A stretch of DNA of 64,000 nucleotides from positions 1 to 64,000 of the forward strand of contig JASLID010000025.1 in NCBI GenBank assembly GCA_030153045.1, in the 5' to 3' direction. The translations under genes were made by a program, and so were the position numbers. How positions within the stretch are numbered: the stretch's first letter is position 1; each line of letters opens with the position of its first letter. This document shows positions 48,133-57,858 of this stretch, one piece after another. Source of the stretch: Flavobacterium sp. Lineage in GTDB: Bacteria; Bacteroidota; Bacteroidia; Flavobacteriales; Flavobacteriaceae. A model generated the notes under the pieces. It ran no database searches and had not been told where the DNA came from. It saw only the letters and a program-made list of their open reading frames with translations.

Positions 48133-49980
48133 ATGTGTGGTATAAACGGAATATTTCATCTGAACCATAAACCAGTGGATCAAAATCAGCTCATAAAAAT
48201 GCGCGATGCCTTGGAGCACCGTGGTCCTGATGATGCTGGTTTTTTTATTGAGAAGAATATTGGGTTGGGACACAGACGATTATCCATTATAGACACTTCA
48301 TCAGCCGGACACCAACCTTTTTTCTCTGAAAATGGTCGATTTATTCTAGTTTTTAATGGTGAAATTTACAATTACCAATCTTTTTATCCTGAATTAAAAA
48401 GCAAAGGAATTTCTTTAAAATCAGGTTCCGATACCGAGGTTTTACTTAAACTTTATGAATTGTATGGTTTAGAAATGCTTCATCGCTTAAATGGTATGTT
48501 CGCTTTTGCCATCTGGGACAAAGAAGAAAAAAAACTTATTCTTGCCAGAGACCGAATGGGTGTCAAACCATTGTATTATTCTTTTCATCAAAATTCATTT
48601 TATTTTGCTTCTGAACAAAAAGCACTTTTTACCGCTGGAGTCCCTTTGCAAATTTCAGAAAACGGATTAGAAGAATATTTCTTTAACCGATTTGTGGCTG
48701 GCGAAAATACATTGTACAACAAAGTAAATAAGCTTTTGCCTGGACATTATATGATTATCCATGAAAATGGAACCGTAAAAACGACCAAATGGTGGAACCT
48801 TAAAGAAGAAATTCAAAACCACAGTCACATTCTACATCCTAAAAAATGGTTTGAAGAAGCTTTTTTTGAATCGGTAAAACTTCGTATGGTTAGCGATGTT
48901 CCAGTAGGTGTTTTATTAAGTGGCGGATTAGATTCTTGTTCTATTTTATCCTCATTATACCATCAGGATTATAAAAATATTCAAACATTTAACATTGGTT
49001 TTTCAGAAGAACAACACAACGAATCATTTTTAGCCAAACAAATCACTGAAGATTATAATTACCAATTCAATTCTCTTAAAGTTGAAGGTGATTTATTATT
49101 CGATAGTCTAGTAGAATCAACCTATTTTCAGGACGAACCCATCATGCATTTAAATGAGCCTCATTTAAATGCTATTTCAAAATTAGCCAATTCGAAAGTA
49201 AAAGTTTTACTTTCTGGTGAAGGTGCTGATGAACTTATGGGGGGTTATGTACGATACAAAGCTTTAAAAAACCCTTCTTTGTTAAAAGTAGTTGCACAAG
49301 TGAGCAACTTAGATTATTTTAACAACAACCCAAGATACAACAAGCTGTTCAGGTACTCTAAAATCAAAGACAAATCAGATTTAATTCTTTTTAACGGAAC
49401 GAGTATTTATCCTGAAGATATTAATTTATTTTATGGCCAAAAAGAGAAACCTGAAAACACTTACAGATATCAAATTTTAAAAGAAGCGAAGGAATTATAC
49501 CCAAACAATCCTCAGCGTCAAGCCTTATATCTTGACCAACATACTTATATGTGTTCATTACTCGACCGAAACGACCGTTGTACCATGGGTGCTTCTATTG
49601 AATGTAGAGAGCCTTTTTTAGATCAACGATTAATTGCTGGTCTGGGAACATTAGACGACAAATGGTTGTTTACTGGAAAAAAAGGGAAATACATTCTAAA
49701 ATCAGTAATGAAAACTAAATTACCTCAAGAAATCATCGATTTTAGAAAAATTGGCCTAAGTGCACCTTGGGACGCTTATTTATTGTCGAATTCAAAATTC
49801 AAATCGGAGTTAGACGATTTTGCCAAAAGTGATATATTCAACATGCCTTTTTTAGAAAATATAAACGGTAAAAAGTTAGTGAACCAAATTCAAAAAGGAG
49901 ATAAAAAAATCATCCCGTACGTTATGCCGTTATTTATGCTACATATTTGGCAAAAAAATTACTTTCAAAAGTTTGTTTAG
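48133..49980 (+). CDS. asnB: Glutamine-hydrolysing asparagine synthase
   Basis: In the 615-aa product, the glutaminase domain starts MCGINGIF with nucleophile Cys 2 and has LEHRGPDDAGFF, GHRRLSIIDTSSAGHQPF and FNGEIYNY. The synthetase domain has the PP-loop VGVLLSGGLDSCSIL (about 256-270) and LLSGEGADELMGGY. The length and features fit the subfamily often found in exopolysaccharide or lipopolysaccharide clusters (amidotransferase 1), so the acceptor might be a sugar acid rather than aspartate. It follows a glycosyltransferase gene after a 304-nt gap. Confidence 0.92.
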   Translation: MCGINGIFHLNHKPVDQNQLIKMRDALEHRGPDDAGFFIEKNIGLGHRRLSIIDTSSAGHQPFFSENGRFILVFNGEIYNYQSFYPELKSKGISLKSGSDTEVLLKLYELYGLEMLHRLNGMFAFAIWDKEEKKLILARDRMGVKPLYYSFHQNSFYFASEQKALFTAGVPLQISENGLEEYFFNRFVAGENTLYNKVNKLLPGHYMIIHENGTVKTTKWWNLKEEIQNHSHILHPKKWFEEAFFESVKLRMVSDVPVGVLLSGGLDSCSILSSLYHQDYKNIQTFNIGFSEEQHNESFLAKQITEDYNYQFNSLKVEGDLLFDSLVESTYFQDEPIMHLNEPHLNAISKLANSKVKVLLSGEGADELMGGYVRYKALKNPSLLKVVAQVSNLDYFNNNPRYNKLFRYSKIKDKSDLILFNGTSIYPEDINLFYGQKEKPENTYRYQILKEAKELYPNNPQRQALYLDQHTYMCSLLDRNDRCTMGASIECREPFLDQRLIAGLGTLDDKWLFTGKKGKYILKSVMKTKLPQEIIDFRKIGLSAPWDAYLLSNSKFKSELDDFAKSDIFNMPFLENINGKKLVNQIQKGDKKIIPYVMPLFMLHIWQKNYFQKFV

Positions 49981-50011
49981 GATTCTTTCCTTATTTTTGC
50001 GTACAAACTGA

Positions 50012-51034
50012 TTGATTCTTATGAATATTATTTCAAATTTTTCCCTAAAAAACCATAATACATTTGGTATTGAAGCCAAAGCCAGACAATTTGTAGCCGT
50101 ACATTCGGTATCTGATTTAAAAGAAGTACTGGAAGAAAATCCAACAACCAAAAAATTCATTTTAGGAGGCGGAAGCAACATGCTTTTAACGCAAGACATT
50201 GAAGCATTGGTTATTCACGTGGATTTAAAAGGAAAAAAAATCATAAAAGAAGACGATAATTATGTTTGGGTAGAGAGTCAAGCAGGCGAAAACTGGCATG
50301 AATTTGTGCTTTGGACCATCAATCAAGATTTTGGAGGATTAGAAAACATGTCGCTTATTCCAGGAAATGTGGGTACAACTCCGGTACAAAATATTGGTGC
50401 TTACGGAACCGAAATGAAAGACACTTTTGTTTCTTGCGATGCGATGCATATTGCTTCCCATGAGATGAAGACATTTACCAAAGAAGAATGCAATTTTGGC
50501 TACCGTGAAAGTATTTTCAAGCATGAAGCGAAAGACCAATATGTGATTACTTCGGTGATTTTTAAATTGACAAAAACCAATCATAAAATCAATACTTCTT
50601 ATGGAGATATTACTAAAGAATTGGAAAACAAACACATCACCTCTCCTACTCTAAAAGACGTGAGTAATGCAGTGATTGCCATCCGTCAAAGTAAATTACC
50701 AGATCCGAAAGAGTTAGGAAACAGTGGTAGTTTCTTCAAAAACCCTATTATTTCAAGAGATTTATTCAATACAGTAAAAGCCAAGTTTCCTGAGATAAAA
50801 CATTACGATGTTTCCGAAACCGAAGTTAAAGTACCTGCAGGTTGGTTAATTGAACAAGCAGGTTTCAAAGGCAAACGTTTTGGCGATGCAGGAATTCATA
50901 AAAATCAGGCTTTGGTTTTAGTTAATTATGGTAATGCAACAGGCCAAGAAATTTTGAATGTATCGAAAGACATTCAGAAAACCATCTTAGAAAAATACGG
51001 AATCGCTATTGAAGCGGAAGTAAATGTGATCTAA
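50012..51034 (+). CDS. murB: UDP-N-acetylenolpyruvoylglucosamine reductase
   Basis: The 340-aa product reduces UDP-GlcNAc-enolpyruvate to UDP-MurNAc for peptidoglycan. FAD binding is shown by FILGGGSNMLLTQDI (about 49-63) and NMSLIPGNVGTTPVQNIGAYGTE (about 112-134). The catalytic Ser lies in GNSGSFFKNPII (about 238) and the catalytic Glu near the end (IAIEAEVNVI). It starts 31 nt after asnB. Confidence 0.95.
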   Translation: MILMNIISNFSLKNHNTFGIEAKARQFVAVHSVSDLKEVLEENPTTKKFILGGGSNMLLTQDIEALVIHVDLKGKKIIKEDDNYVWVESQAGENWHEFVLWTINQDFGGLENMSLIPGNVGTTPVQNIGAYGTEMKDTFVSCDAMHIASHEMKTFTKEECNFGYRESIFKHEAKDQYVITSVIFKLTKTNHKINTSYGDITKELENKHITSPTLKDVSNAVIAIRQSKLPDPKELGNSGSFFKNPIISRDLFNTVKAKFPEIKHYDVSETEVKVPAGWLIEQAGFKGKRFGDAGIHKNQALVLVNYGNATGQEILNVSKDIQKTILEKYGIAIEAEVNVI

Positions 51035-51041
51035 ATAAAGA

Positions 51042-51761
51042 ATGATTGAGAAAAATAGACAAGAACTTAATGAATTTGGATTTTCTGTAATTGAAAATGT
51101 TTTCTCTGTTGAAGAAATAAAAACAATTGTTCATTTGATAAACAACTTAGACACTTCTAAACCAATTTTCAGAAAATCAAAAGATTTATTTGCAATACGA
51201 CAATTTCTAAAAGAAATTCCGGAAATCATGCCTCTCCTTTTTAATGCAAATCTTGAAAAGATAATTAGAGAAATTGGAGGAAATGATTGTTTTATTATAA
51301 AATCAATTTATTTTGACAAACCCGAAACATCAAATTGGTTTGTATCATATCATCAGGATTTAACGATTTCAGTTGACAAAAAAGAGAGCATTAAAGGTTT
51401 TAAATTTTGGACAACTAAGCATAATCAATTTGCAGTTCAACCTACATTAGATATTTTAGAGAATATTTTCACAATTAGAATACATCTCGATGATACTGAT
51501 GAAAAAAATGGCGCTTTGAAAGTTGTTCAAAAATCACATTTAAAATCAATTTACAGACCAGAAACCATTGATTGGAATATAGAAAAGGAAGTCATTTGTA
51601 ATGTAGATTCTGGTGGAATTATGCTAATGAAACCTCTTTTACTTCATGGTTCAAATAAAACTTTAAATAATAAAAAAAGGCGAGTAATTCATATCGAATT
51701 TTCTAACAAAATATTACCCAATAATTTAAATTGGTCCGAATATTCATCAATATTTAATTAA
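51042..51761 (+). CDS. Phytanoyl-CoA dioxygenase family protein
   Basis: The 239-aa product is a non-haem Fe(II)/2-oxoglutarate-dependent dioxygenase. NEFGFSVIENVFSVEEIKTI is at the N-terminus; the iron facial triad is plausibly the His/Asp of WFVSYHQDLTISVDKK (HxD, about 105-110) and the His in LLLHGSNKTLNNKKRRVIHIEFS (about 204). The substrate is unknown. It begins 7 nt after murB and 1 nt before the PaiB-like gene. Confidence 0.83.
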   Translation: MIEKNRQELNEFGFSVIENVFSVEEIKTIVHLINNLDTSKPIFRKSKDLFAIRQFLKEIPEIMPLLFNANLEKIIREIGGNDCFIIKSIYFDKPETSNWFVSYHQDLTISVDKKESIKGFKFWTTKHNQFAVQPTLDILENIFTIRIHLDDTDEKNGALKVVQKSHLKSIYRPETIDWNIEKEVICNVDSGGIMLMKPLLLHGSNKTLNNKKRRVIHIEFSNKILPNNLNWSEYSSIFN

Positions 51762-51762
51762 A

Positions 51763-52377
51763 ATGTACATCCCAGACCTCTATAAAAACGAAAATAAAGA
51801 AGAAATTAAAAACTTTCTTCACGAAAATGGCTTTGCTATTTTAGTTAACCAAACCAATAACAAACTTTGGGCAACACACATTCCTTTAATTTTAGATAAA
51901 AATGAAGCCGGGCAAGATATTCTTGTTGGTCATGTTTCTAAGGAAAATCCGCAAGGTGAAAGTTTTTCAACCAATACCGATGTTTTAGCTATTTTTTCGG
52001 GGCCACATTCTTATATTTCTCCTTCTTGGTATGATCATGAAAATGTACCCACATGGAATTACATTGCAGTTCATGCTTACGGAAAAGTCAAAATTCTAAA
52101 CCATGAAGAAGCTATAGCATCCCTAAAAAAATTAGTAGATAAATACGAAGCCAATTCTAAAAAACCTGTTAGAGTGGAAGATTTATCGAAACAAACCATG
52201 ATGCAAGCACGCGGTATCATTGCTTTTGAAATTGAAATAACATCTATTGAAGCAGTTAAAAAATTATCCCAAAACCGTGATGATAAAAACCACCAAAACA
52301 TCATCTCTGAATTAGAAAAAACTAAAAAATATGATTCAGAGCAAATTGCAAAAGAAATGCAAAAAAATCGAAAATAG
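51763..52377 (+). CDS. FMN-binding negative transcriptional regulator (PaiB family)
   Basis: The 204-aa product has the PaiB split-barrel features: MYIPDLYKNENKEEIKNFLHENGFAILV, ATHIPLILDKNEAGQDILVGHVSKENPQ, AIFSGPHSYISPSWYDHENVPTWNYIAVHAYG (about 82-113), and MMQARGIIAFEIEITSIEAVKKLSQNRDDKNHQNII. Members bind FMN or haem; regulation by them is shown only in Bacillus PaiB. It is located directly after the dioxygenase gene. Confidence 0.9.
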   Translation: MYIPDLYKNENKEEIKNFLHENGFAILVNQTNNKLWATHIPLILDKNEAGQDILVGHVSKENPQGESFSTNTDVLAIFSGPHSYISPSWYDHENVPTWNYIAVHAYGKVKILNHEEAIASLKKLVDKYEANSKKPVRVEDLSKQTMMQARGIIAFEIEITSIEAVKKLSQNRDDKNHQNIISELEKTKKYDSEQIAKEMQKNRK

Positions 52378-52454
52378 CATTTTCGAAATTGTCGATTTTC
52401 AATTGGTAATTATCAATTAATGCCTACATTTGCACCATCAATTTTTCTCCCTAT

Positions 52455-53567
52455 ATGGCGCAATTTTTACTCATTTTATTATTTATATTTTTAAGCATAA
52501 CCACCATTCAGGTCATTTATTATTTTTTCATTTTTGGTAAATTTTCATTTGCAAAACCTGAAAAAATAGCACCCAAACACATACCTGTTTCGGTAATTGT
52601 TTGCGCTAAAAATGAGGAAGAAAATATTAAAAACTATCTTCCGCTATTGCTACAACAAAATTATCAGGATTTTGAAATTGTTGTAATTGACGATGCTTCA
52701 AGCGATGACACCCGTTTTTTAATTGAAGATTTACAAAAAGAACATAAAAACTTAAAGCTTGTCAAAGTCGAAAATAACGAAGCTTTTTGGGGAAATAAAA
52801 AGTTTGCATTAACGCTAGGAATTAAAACAGCCAGCAAAGAATATTTATTATTTACTGATGCTGATTGTTATCCTAATTCACTTAATTGGATTGCCGAAAT
52901 GACTTCTCATTTCACCCTTCACAAAACCATTATTTTAGGTTATGGTGCTTATGAAAAAGATTCTGGCTTATTAAATAAGCTTATTCGTTTTGAAACTTTA
53001 TTAACAGCAACACAATACTTTGCTTGGGCAAAATTAGGCAAACCATATATGGGTGTGGGTCGAAATTTAGCTTACAAAAAAGATGAATTTTTTAAAGTAA
53101 ACGGATTTATCAATCATATGAAATTGCGTTCAGGCGATGATGATTTGTTTATTAATGAAGCTGCCACTAAAGACAAAACCGCCATTTGTATTGATCCTGA
53201 AGGCTTTACTTATTCTAAAGCAAAAGAAACTTTTGGCGAGTGGTTTATGCAAAAGCGCCGTCATGCTTCAACAGCAAAATATTACAAAGGATTTGATAAA
53301 TTTCAATTGGGGTTATTTTACCTGACACAATTCTTCTTTTTTGTGTTACCAATTCCGTTATTGCTTTTCCAATTTCAATGGATAATCGTTCTATGCGCCA
53401 TTGTACTTCGATATATTGCAGCGTGGACATCATTAGGGTTTTCGGCAGGAAAACTACACGAAAAAGATGTAATGTATTGGTATCCTGTTTTGGAAATAAT
53501 GCTTATATTCACACAATTAAACGTGTTTATTAGAAATATTTTCTCAAAACCTGTCACTTGGAAATAA
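52455..53567 (+). CDS. Membrane-bound glycosyltransferase family 2
   Basis: The 370-aa product has an N-terminal transmembrane helix (about 3-28). The GT-A domain has VSVIVCAKNEEENIKNYLPLLLQQNYQDFEIVVIDDASSDDT (about 46-87), FTDADCYPNSLNWI with the DxD-like motif (about 134-147), and a QKRRHASTAKYYKG processive-type segment (about 271-284). Three C-terminal transmembrane helices follow. It probably elongates a surface glycan or glycolipid. Its end overlaps the sigma-factor gene by 10 nt. Confidence 0.88.
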   Translation: MAQFLLILLFIFLSITTIQVIYYFFIFGKFSFAKPEKIAPKHIPVSVIVCAKNEEENIKNYLPLLLQQNYQDFEIVVIDDASSDDTRFLIEDLQKEHKNLKLVKVENNEAFWGNKKFALTLGIKTASKEYLLFTDADCYPNSLNWIAEMTSHFTLHKTIILGYGAYEKDSGLLNKLIRFETLLTATQYFAWAKLGKPYMGVGRNLAYKKDEFFKVNGFINHMKLRSGDDDLFINEAATKDKTAICIDPEGFTYSKAKETFGEWFMQKRRHASTAKYYKGFDKFQLGLFYLTQFFFFVLPIPLLLFQFQWIIVLCAIVLRYIAAWTSLGFSAGKLHEKDVMYWYPVLEIMLIFTQLNVFIRNIFSKPVTWK

Positions 53568-54106
53568 AAAAATATATCGAAAAAGCCATTCTAGGCGATC
53601 AAGTTGCTTTTACTTTCTTACTTGACAAATATTGGAACGAAGTATACGGATTCATGTTACAACGAACTGAAAATGAAACCGATGCTGAAGACATTACCAT
53701 TGAAACATTTTCGAAAGCTTTCGATAAAATAGCTACTTACAATCCCGAATATCAGTTTAATACTTGGTTAATTGCTATTGCTAAAAATGTACATATAGAT
53801 TTACTTCGAAAGAAAAAATCATCGCTATTTATAGACATTACTGATGAGGAAGATGATATTGCTTACAATATTGCCGATTCTACACCATCAGCAGAAGATC
53901 AGTTAATTACAGAACAAAACCTAAAACGCTTATTGCAATTTATTAAAGAATTGAAACCTGCTTATCAGGAAGTCATTCAAATGCGTTATTTCCAGGAAAT
54001 GAGTTATCAAGAAATTGCCGATGACCTCAACGAACCGCTCAATAATGTAAAAATCAAATTGCTACGTGCTAAAAAGCTACTGGCTGAGATTATTACGAAA
54101 AGCTAA
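53558..54106 (+). CDS. ECF-type RNA polymerase sigma factor
   Basis: The 182-aa product has sigma region 2 (FTFLLDKYWNEVYGFMLQRTENETDAEDITIETFSKAFDKI ... YQFNTWLIAIAKNVHIDLLRKKK, about 17-92) and region 4 (LLQFIKELKPAYQEVIQMRYFQEMSYQEIADDLNEPLNNVKIKLLRAKKLL, about 125-175). The start appears to be TTG at 53558, inside the last codons of the glycosyltransferase gene; the next Met is inside region 2. No anti-sigma factor gene is adjacent. Confidence 0.92.
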   Translation: MEIKKYIEKAILGDQVAFTFLLDKYWNEVYGFMLQRTENETDAEDITIETFSKAFDKIATYNPEYQFNTWLIAIAKNVHIDLLRKKKSSLFIDITDEEDDIAYNIADSTPSAEDQLITEQNLKRLLQFIKELKPAYQEVIQMRYFQEMSYQEIADDLNEPLNNVKIKLLRAKKLLAEIITKS

Positions 54107-54125
54107 CCCAATTTCATTAAACTAA

Positions 54126-54608
54126 ATGTCAAAATTCAAAGCAGTAATAGAAATCATCGGAATAAATCCGTTCGTTTTTGTCCCTAGCGAAATTTTACAT
54201 GATATTTTCACTCAGGCGCAAAAAAACAAAGGCGCAATTCCCATAAAAGGCACAATCAACGGTGAAAATTACAAACAAACTTTAGTGAAATATAGTGGCG
54301 AGTGGAGGTTGTACATTAATACTACTATGTTAAAAAATTCTCCAAAACGCATTGGAGAAATCATCGAACTAACCGCTATATTTGATCCCGAAACTAGAAA
54401 AATTGCCCCACCAATACAATTCGTTACTGCATTAGAAGCCAACCTCGAAGCGAAGAAAATATTTGACAGTTTATCGGCTTCAATGAAATTAGAAATTGTA
54501 CGCTATTTGACCAACTTAAAAACAGAAGAAAGCCTTCATAGAAATATCTTAAGAGCGATCAATTTCCTAACTGGTAAAGAACGTTTTATAGGACGAGACA
54601 AACCATGA
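54126..54608 (+). CDS. DUF1905/YdeI-OmpD-associated family protein
   Basis: The 160-aa product has an N-terminal DUF1905 beta-barrel-like part (KFKAVIEIIGINPFVFVPSEILHDIF, about 3-28; IKGTINGENYKQTLVKYSGEWRLYINTTMLK). A C-terminal YdeI/OmpD-associated helix pair follows (LSASMKLEIVRYLTNLKTEESLHRNILRAINFL). The product is cytosolic and of unknown function. It sits 19 nt after the sigma-factor gene. Confidence 0.85.
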   Translation: MSKFKAVIEIIGINPFVFVPSEILHDIFTQAQKNKGAIPIKGTINGENYKQTLVKYSGEWRLYINTTMLKNSPKRIGEIIELTAIFDPETRKIAPPIQFVTALEANLEAKKIFDSLSASMKLEIVRYLTNLKTEESLHRNILRAINFLTGKERFIGRDKP

Positions 54609-54652
54609 AAGGGCAATAAATCCCATATTTTATAATTATAACCAAAAACCAA

Positions 54653-55897
54653 ATGCACGAATTTACCACTCAAGAAAAACTAAAACACCTATTCTCACTT
54701 CCAGTAATTGTAGCAGCTTTAGGCTATTTTGTAGATATTTACGATTTATTACTTTTTGGCATAGTACGAGTTCCAAGTTTAAAAGATTTAGGATTAAATC
54801 CAGACACTTCTGGAACTTTAATCATGAATTATCAAATGATTGGACTCCTTATTGGGGGAATTCTTTGGGGAATTTTAGGAGACAAAAAAGGAAGATTATC
54901 AGTCTTATTTGGCTCTATCATCGTATACTCATTAGCCAATATTGCTTGTGGATTTTTACCACAATTTCCATTTGAAGATAAAACCACCATTTACGCTATC
55001 CTTCGATTTATTGCTGGAATAGGTTTGGCCGGCGAATTAGGTGCCGGAATTACTTTAGTTTCCGAATCATTACCCAAAGAACTTCGCGCTATTGGTACTT
55101 CCATCGTAGCAGGATTTGGTTTGTTAGGAGCCGTTGTAGCTCAACTTACCGTAGAATTGGCCGGAAGCTGGACAACAGCCTATTTTGTTGGTGGCGTTTT
55201 AGGATTGTTATTGCTTTTCTTAAGAGTTGGTGTAGTTGAATCTGGAATTTACAAAGACATTGAAAAAAATGTAGGAATGTCAAAAGGTAATTTTTTCTCA
55301 TTCTTTACTAATAAAGATAGATTCATTAAATATTTAAAATGCATTGCTATAGGATTACCTACATGGTTTTGTATAGGAATATTAGCAGTAATGGGCAACC
55401 AGTTTGCTCCTGCATTAGGCATCGAAAGTATCACACCCGGTAAAGCTATTATGTGGGCTTATATAGGAATTTCTGTAGGTGATTTTTCCAGTGGTTTTAT
55501 TTCACATTGGCTAAAATCCCGTAAAAAAGCCATTTTTTATATGATGTTATTTACCATTGTTGGTATCATTTTAATGTTATACGGCGGAACAAAATCAGAG
55601 AATACCTATTATTTTTATTGCGCTTGGTTGGGCCTAGGTACTGGCTACTGGGCTATGTTTGTTACAGTTGCTGCCGAACAATTTGGGACAAACATCCGAA
55701 GTACAGCAACAACAACCATTCCCAATATGGTTAGAGGATTACTTCCTGTAATGCTACTAGGCTTCGATTTTTTTAAAACAAATAATGGTGTGATTACCTC
55801 AGCATCGATCGTAGGCCTAATTGCTTTTGGATTAGGCATTTACGCAACTCTAAGCATTGCTGAAACTCATAATAAAGATTTAGATTTTACAGAATAA
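54653..55897 (+). CDS. MFS transporter
   Basis: The 414-aa product has about 12 transmembrane helices. It carries the MFS signature loop GGILWGILGDKKGRLSVLFGS (between helices 2 and 3, about 67-87) and ELGAGITLVSESLPKELRAIGTSI (about 125-148), which resembles the sugar/aromatic-acid:proton symporter subgroup. The substrate is unknown. It is probably transcribed with the preceding YdeI gene (44-nt gap). Confidence 0.9.
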   Translation: MHEFTTQEKLKHLFSLPVIVAALGYFVDIYDLLLFGIVRVPSLKDLGLNPDTSGTLIMNYQMIGLLIGGILWGILGDKKGRLSVLFGSIIVYSLANIACGFLPQFPFEDKTTIYAILRFIAGIGLAGELGAGITLVSESLPKELRAIGTSIVAGFGLLGAVVAQLTVELAGSWTTAYFVGGVLGLLLLFLRVGVVESGIYKDIEKNVGMSKGNFFSFFTNKDRFIKYLKCIAIGLPTWFCIGILAVMGNQFAPALGIESITPGKAIMWAYIGISVGDFSSGFISHWLKSRKKAIFYMMLFTIVGIILMLYGGTKSENTYYFYCAWLGLGTGYWAMFVTVAAEQFGTNIRSTATTTIPNMVRGLLPVMLLGFDFFKTNNGVITSASIVGLIAFGLGIYATLSIAETHNKDLDFTE

Positions 55898-56012
55898 TTA
55901 TATTTTTTATTAAAAAACTAAATAATATTTAATTTTAACATTTTTTTGGCACGATATTTTCATGTAATCAATAAATCAAGCAAAGAATTATTAATTATAA
56001 AAACCAAACATT

Positions 56013-56837
56013 ATGTCAAAATTAAACATTAACAAAACCGAGTGGTTAGAACTCGTTTTTGAAGGAAAAAACAAAGAGTATGGTGCATACAAAATGCGTC
56101 AGGAAGATGGTTCAACTACAATAAAAGCATTCTTTACTGCTCTTATTGTATTAACTGGTCTTGCATTATTACCCGTTTTATTCAGTTCATTTACTGATAA
56201 ACCTGTAGTTGAAAATCCAGCAGCTTTAGATGATGAAATAAAATTAACAAGCGTAACACTTCCCAAAAAAGAAGAGCAGAAAAGAATTGAAGCTCAAATT
56301 AAAAAAGCAGAAGTGATTGCCCCAAAAACAGAAAATTTAGTCAAACCTATAATTGTTGAAGCTAGAAATGCTCCAATGGTTGAGTTCACTAAACCCGAAG
56401 ATGTAGGTAAGCCAACTTCTGATAATCCAAATGCATTAAATGGAAGCCCAACCGGTAGCCCAAGTGGAACTTCGATAAACCCTACTCCAGCAGTAGAAAC
56501 CCCTAGAGGAAATGGAGAAACCATTGTTAACACGTCAATGGTGGAAAAAAATCCAATATTTCCGGGTGGCATAGAAGCTTTCTTGAGAATTGTAGGTAAT
56601 CGTTTTGCCGCTCCAGAAATGGAAGAAGAAAAAGCATTAAAAGTGATTGTATTCTTCATCGTTGAAAAAGACGGAAGTTTATCAAACATTACTGTTCCAA
56701 GAAGTCCTGGTTACGGTTTAGACAAAGAAGCCATCAGAGTTTTAAAGTCTATTAAAACCAAATGGGAACCAGGTATTTACAAAGGTGAACCTGTAAGAAC
56801 TTCATATTCATTACCTATTGTAGTGCAATCAAATTAA
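56013..56837 (+). CDS. Energy transducer TonB
   Basis: The 274-aa product has an N-terminal cytosolic segment with the Bacteroidota-specific ELVFEGKNKEYGAYKMRQEDG (about 11-31). One transmembrane helix follows (about 38-58, FFTALIVLTGLALLPVLFSS), then a proline/charged periplasmic linker, and a C-terminal TonB domain (about 185-273; ALKVIVFFIVEKDGSLSNITVPRSPGYGLDKEAIRVLKSIKTKWEPG). It transmits proton-motive force to outer-membrane TonB-dependent receptors. No exbB or exbD gene is adjacent; a terminator follows. Confidence 0.92.
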   Translation: MSKLNINKTEWLELVFEGKNKEYGAYKMRQEDGSTTIKAFFTALIVLTGLALLPVLFSSFTDKPVVENPAALDDEIKLTSVTLPKKEEQKRIEAQIKKAEVIAPKTENLVKPIIVEARNAPMVEFTKPEDVGKPTSDNPNALNGSPTGSPSGTSINPTPAVETPRGNGETIVNTSMVEKNPIFPGGIEAFLRIVGNRFAAPEMEEEKALKVIVFFIVEKDGSLSNITVPRSPGYGLDKEAIRVLKSIKTKWEPGIYKGEPVRTSYSLPIVVQSN

Positions 56838-56857
56838 GACCTAAATACCAAGCCCGA

Positions 56858-56896
56858 AAGCCATTCATTTCTTATCAATTTGAATGGTTTTTTTTT
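56858..56896 (+). terminator. Terminator after tonB
   Basis: Stem CCATTCA (56861-56867) / TGAATGG (56881-56887) followed by nine T. Confidence 0.82.
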
Positions 56897-56943
56897 GTAA
56901 TAAATATAACAAATAAACAAATCTAAAAATAAACTACATTCCT

Positions 56944-56951
56944 TACCTTTG
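56944..56951 (+). promoter_or_regulatory. -7 element of lipA
   Basis: TACCTTTG is a perfect TAnnTTTG, 18 nt before the ATG at 56970. It shows that the longer frame opening at TTG 56949 cannot be used, because the transcript would start after it. Confidence 0.7.
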
Positions 56952-56969
56952 CAGAGCAAAATAGTTTTT

Positions 56970-57842
56970 ATGGAAACAGCAACACAATCGAACATATTAC
57001 CAGTAGGAAAACCAAAATGGTTAAAAGTAAAATTACCTATTGGTCAAAAGTATACTGAATTAAGAGGATTAGTCGATAAATACAAATTGAATACAATCTG
57101 TACTTCTGGAAGCTGTCCAAACATGGGAGAATGCTGGGGAGAAGGCACAGCCACTTTCATGATTTTAGGAAATGTGTGTACTCGTTCGTGTGGTTTTTGT
57201 GGTGTAAAAACCGGAAGACCAGAAACTGTAGAATGGGATGAACCGGAAAAAGTAGCACGATCCATCAAAATTATGAGTATTAAACATGCCGTAATTACTA
57301 GTGTTGACCGTGATGACTTGAAAGATATGGGATCTATTATTTGGGCTGAAACCATCAAAGCCATTAGACGAATGAATCCCGAAACTACACTGGAAACTTT
57401 AATTCCAGATTTTCAAGGAGTAGAACACATCATAGACCGCATTATTGAAGCCAATCCAGAAGTCGTTTCACACAATATGGAAACGGTAAGACGATTAACC
57501 CGCGAAGTACGTATTCAAGCCAAATACGATCGTAGTCTGGGTGTTTTAAAATATTTAAAAGAAAAAGGAATTCGCAGAACAAAATCAGGAATCATGCTTG
57601 GTTTAGGTGAAAAAGAAGAAGAAGTGATTCAAACCATGAAAGATTTGCGTGAAGCTAATGTCGATATTGTAACCATTGGTCAATATTTACAACCTAGCAA
57701 AACACACTTGCCTGTAAAAGAATACATTACACCAGAGCAATTTGCAAAATATGAGCAAATTGGTAAAGAATTAGGCTTCCGCCATGTGGAAAGTGGAGCA
57801 TTGGTTCGTTCTTCATATCATGCACAAAAACATATTTTATAA
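56970..57842 (+). CDS. lipA: Lipoyl synthase
   Basis: The start at ATG 56970 gives 290 aa. This radical-SAM enzyme inserts two sulfurs into octanoyl groups of lipoyl domains. The auxiliary cluster Cys set is CTSGSCPNMGEC (about 43-54). The SAM cluster is CTRSCGFC (about 70-77, CxxxCxxC). The terminal RSSY motif that ligates the auxiliary cluster is present as VRSSYHA. All are intact. It is followed 16 nt later by the GAPDH gene. Confidence 0.96.
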   Translation: METATQSNILPVGKPKWLKVKLPIGQKYTELRGLVDKYKLNTICTSGSCPNMGECWGEGTATFMILGNVCTRSCGFCGVKTGRPETVEWDEPEKVARSIKIMSIKHAVITSVDRDDLKDMGSIIWAETIKAIRRMNPETTLETLIPDFQGVEHIIDRIIEANPEVVSHNMETVRRLTREVRIQAKYDRSLGVLKYLKEKGIRRTKSGIMLGLGEKEEEVIQTMKDLREANVDIVTIGQYLQPSKTHLPVKEYITPEQFAKYEQIGKELGFRHVESGALVRSSYHAQKHIL

Positions 57843-57858
57843 TTATTATAAATTATAA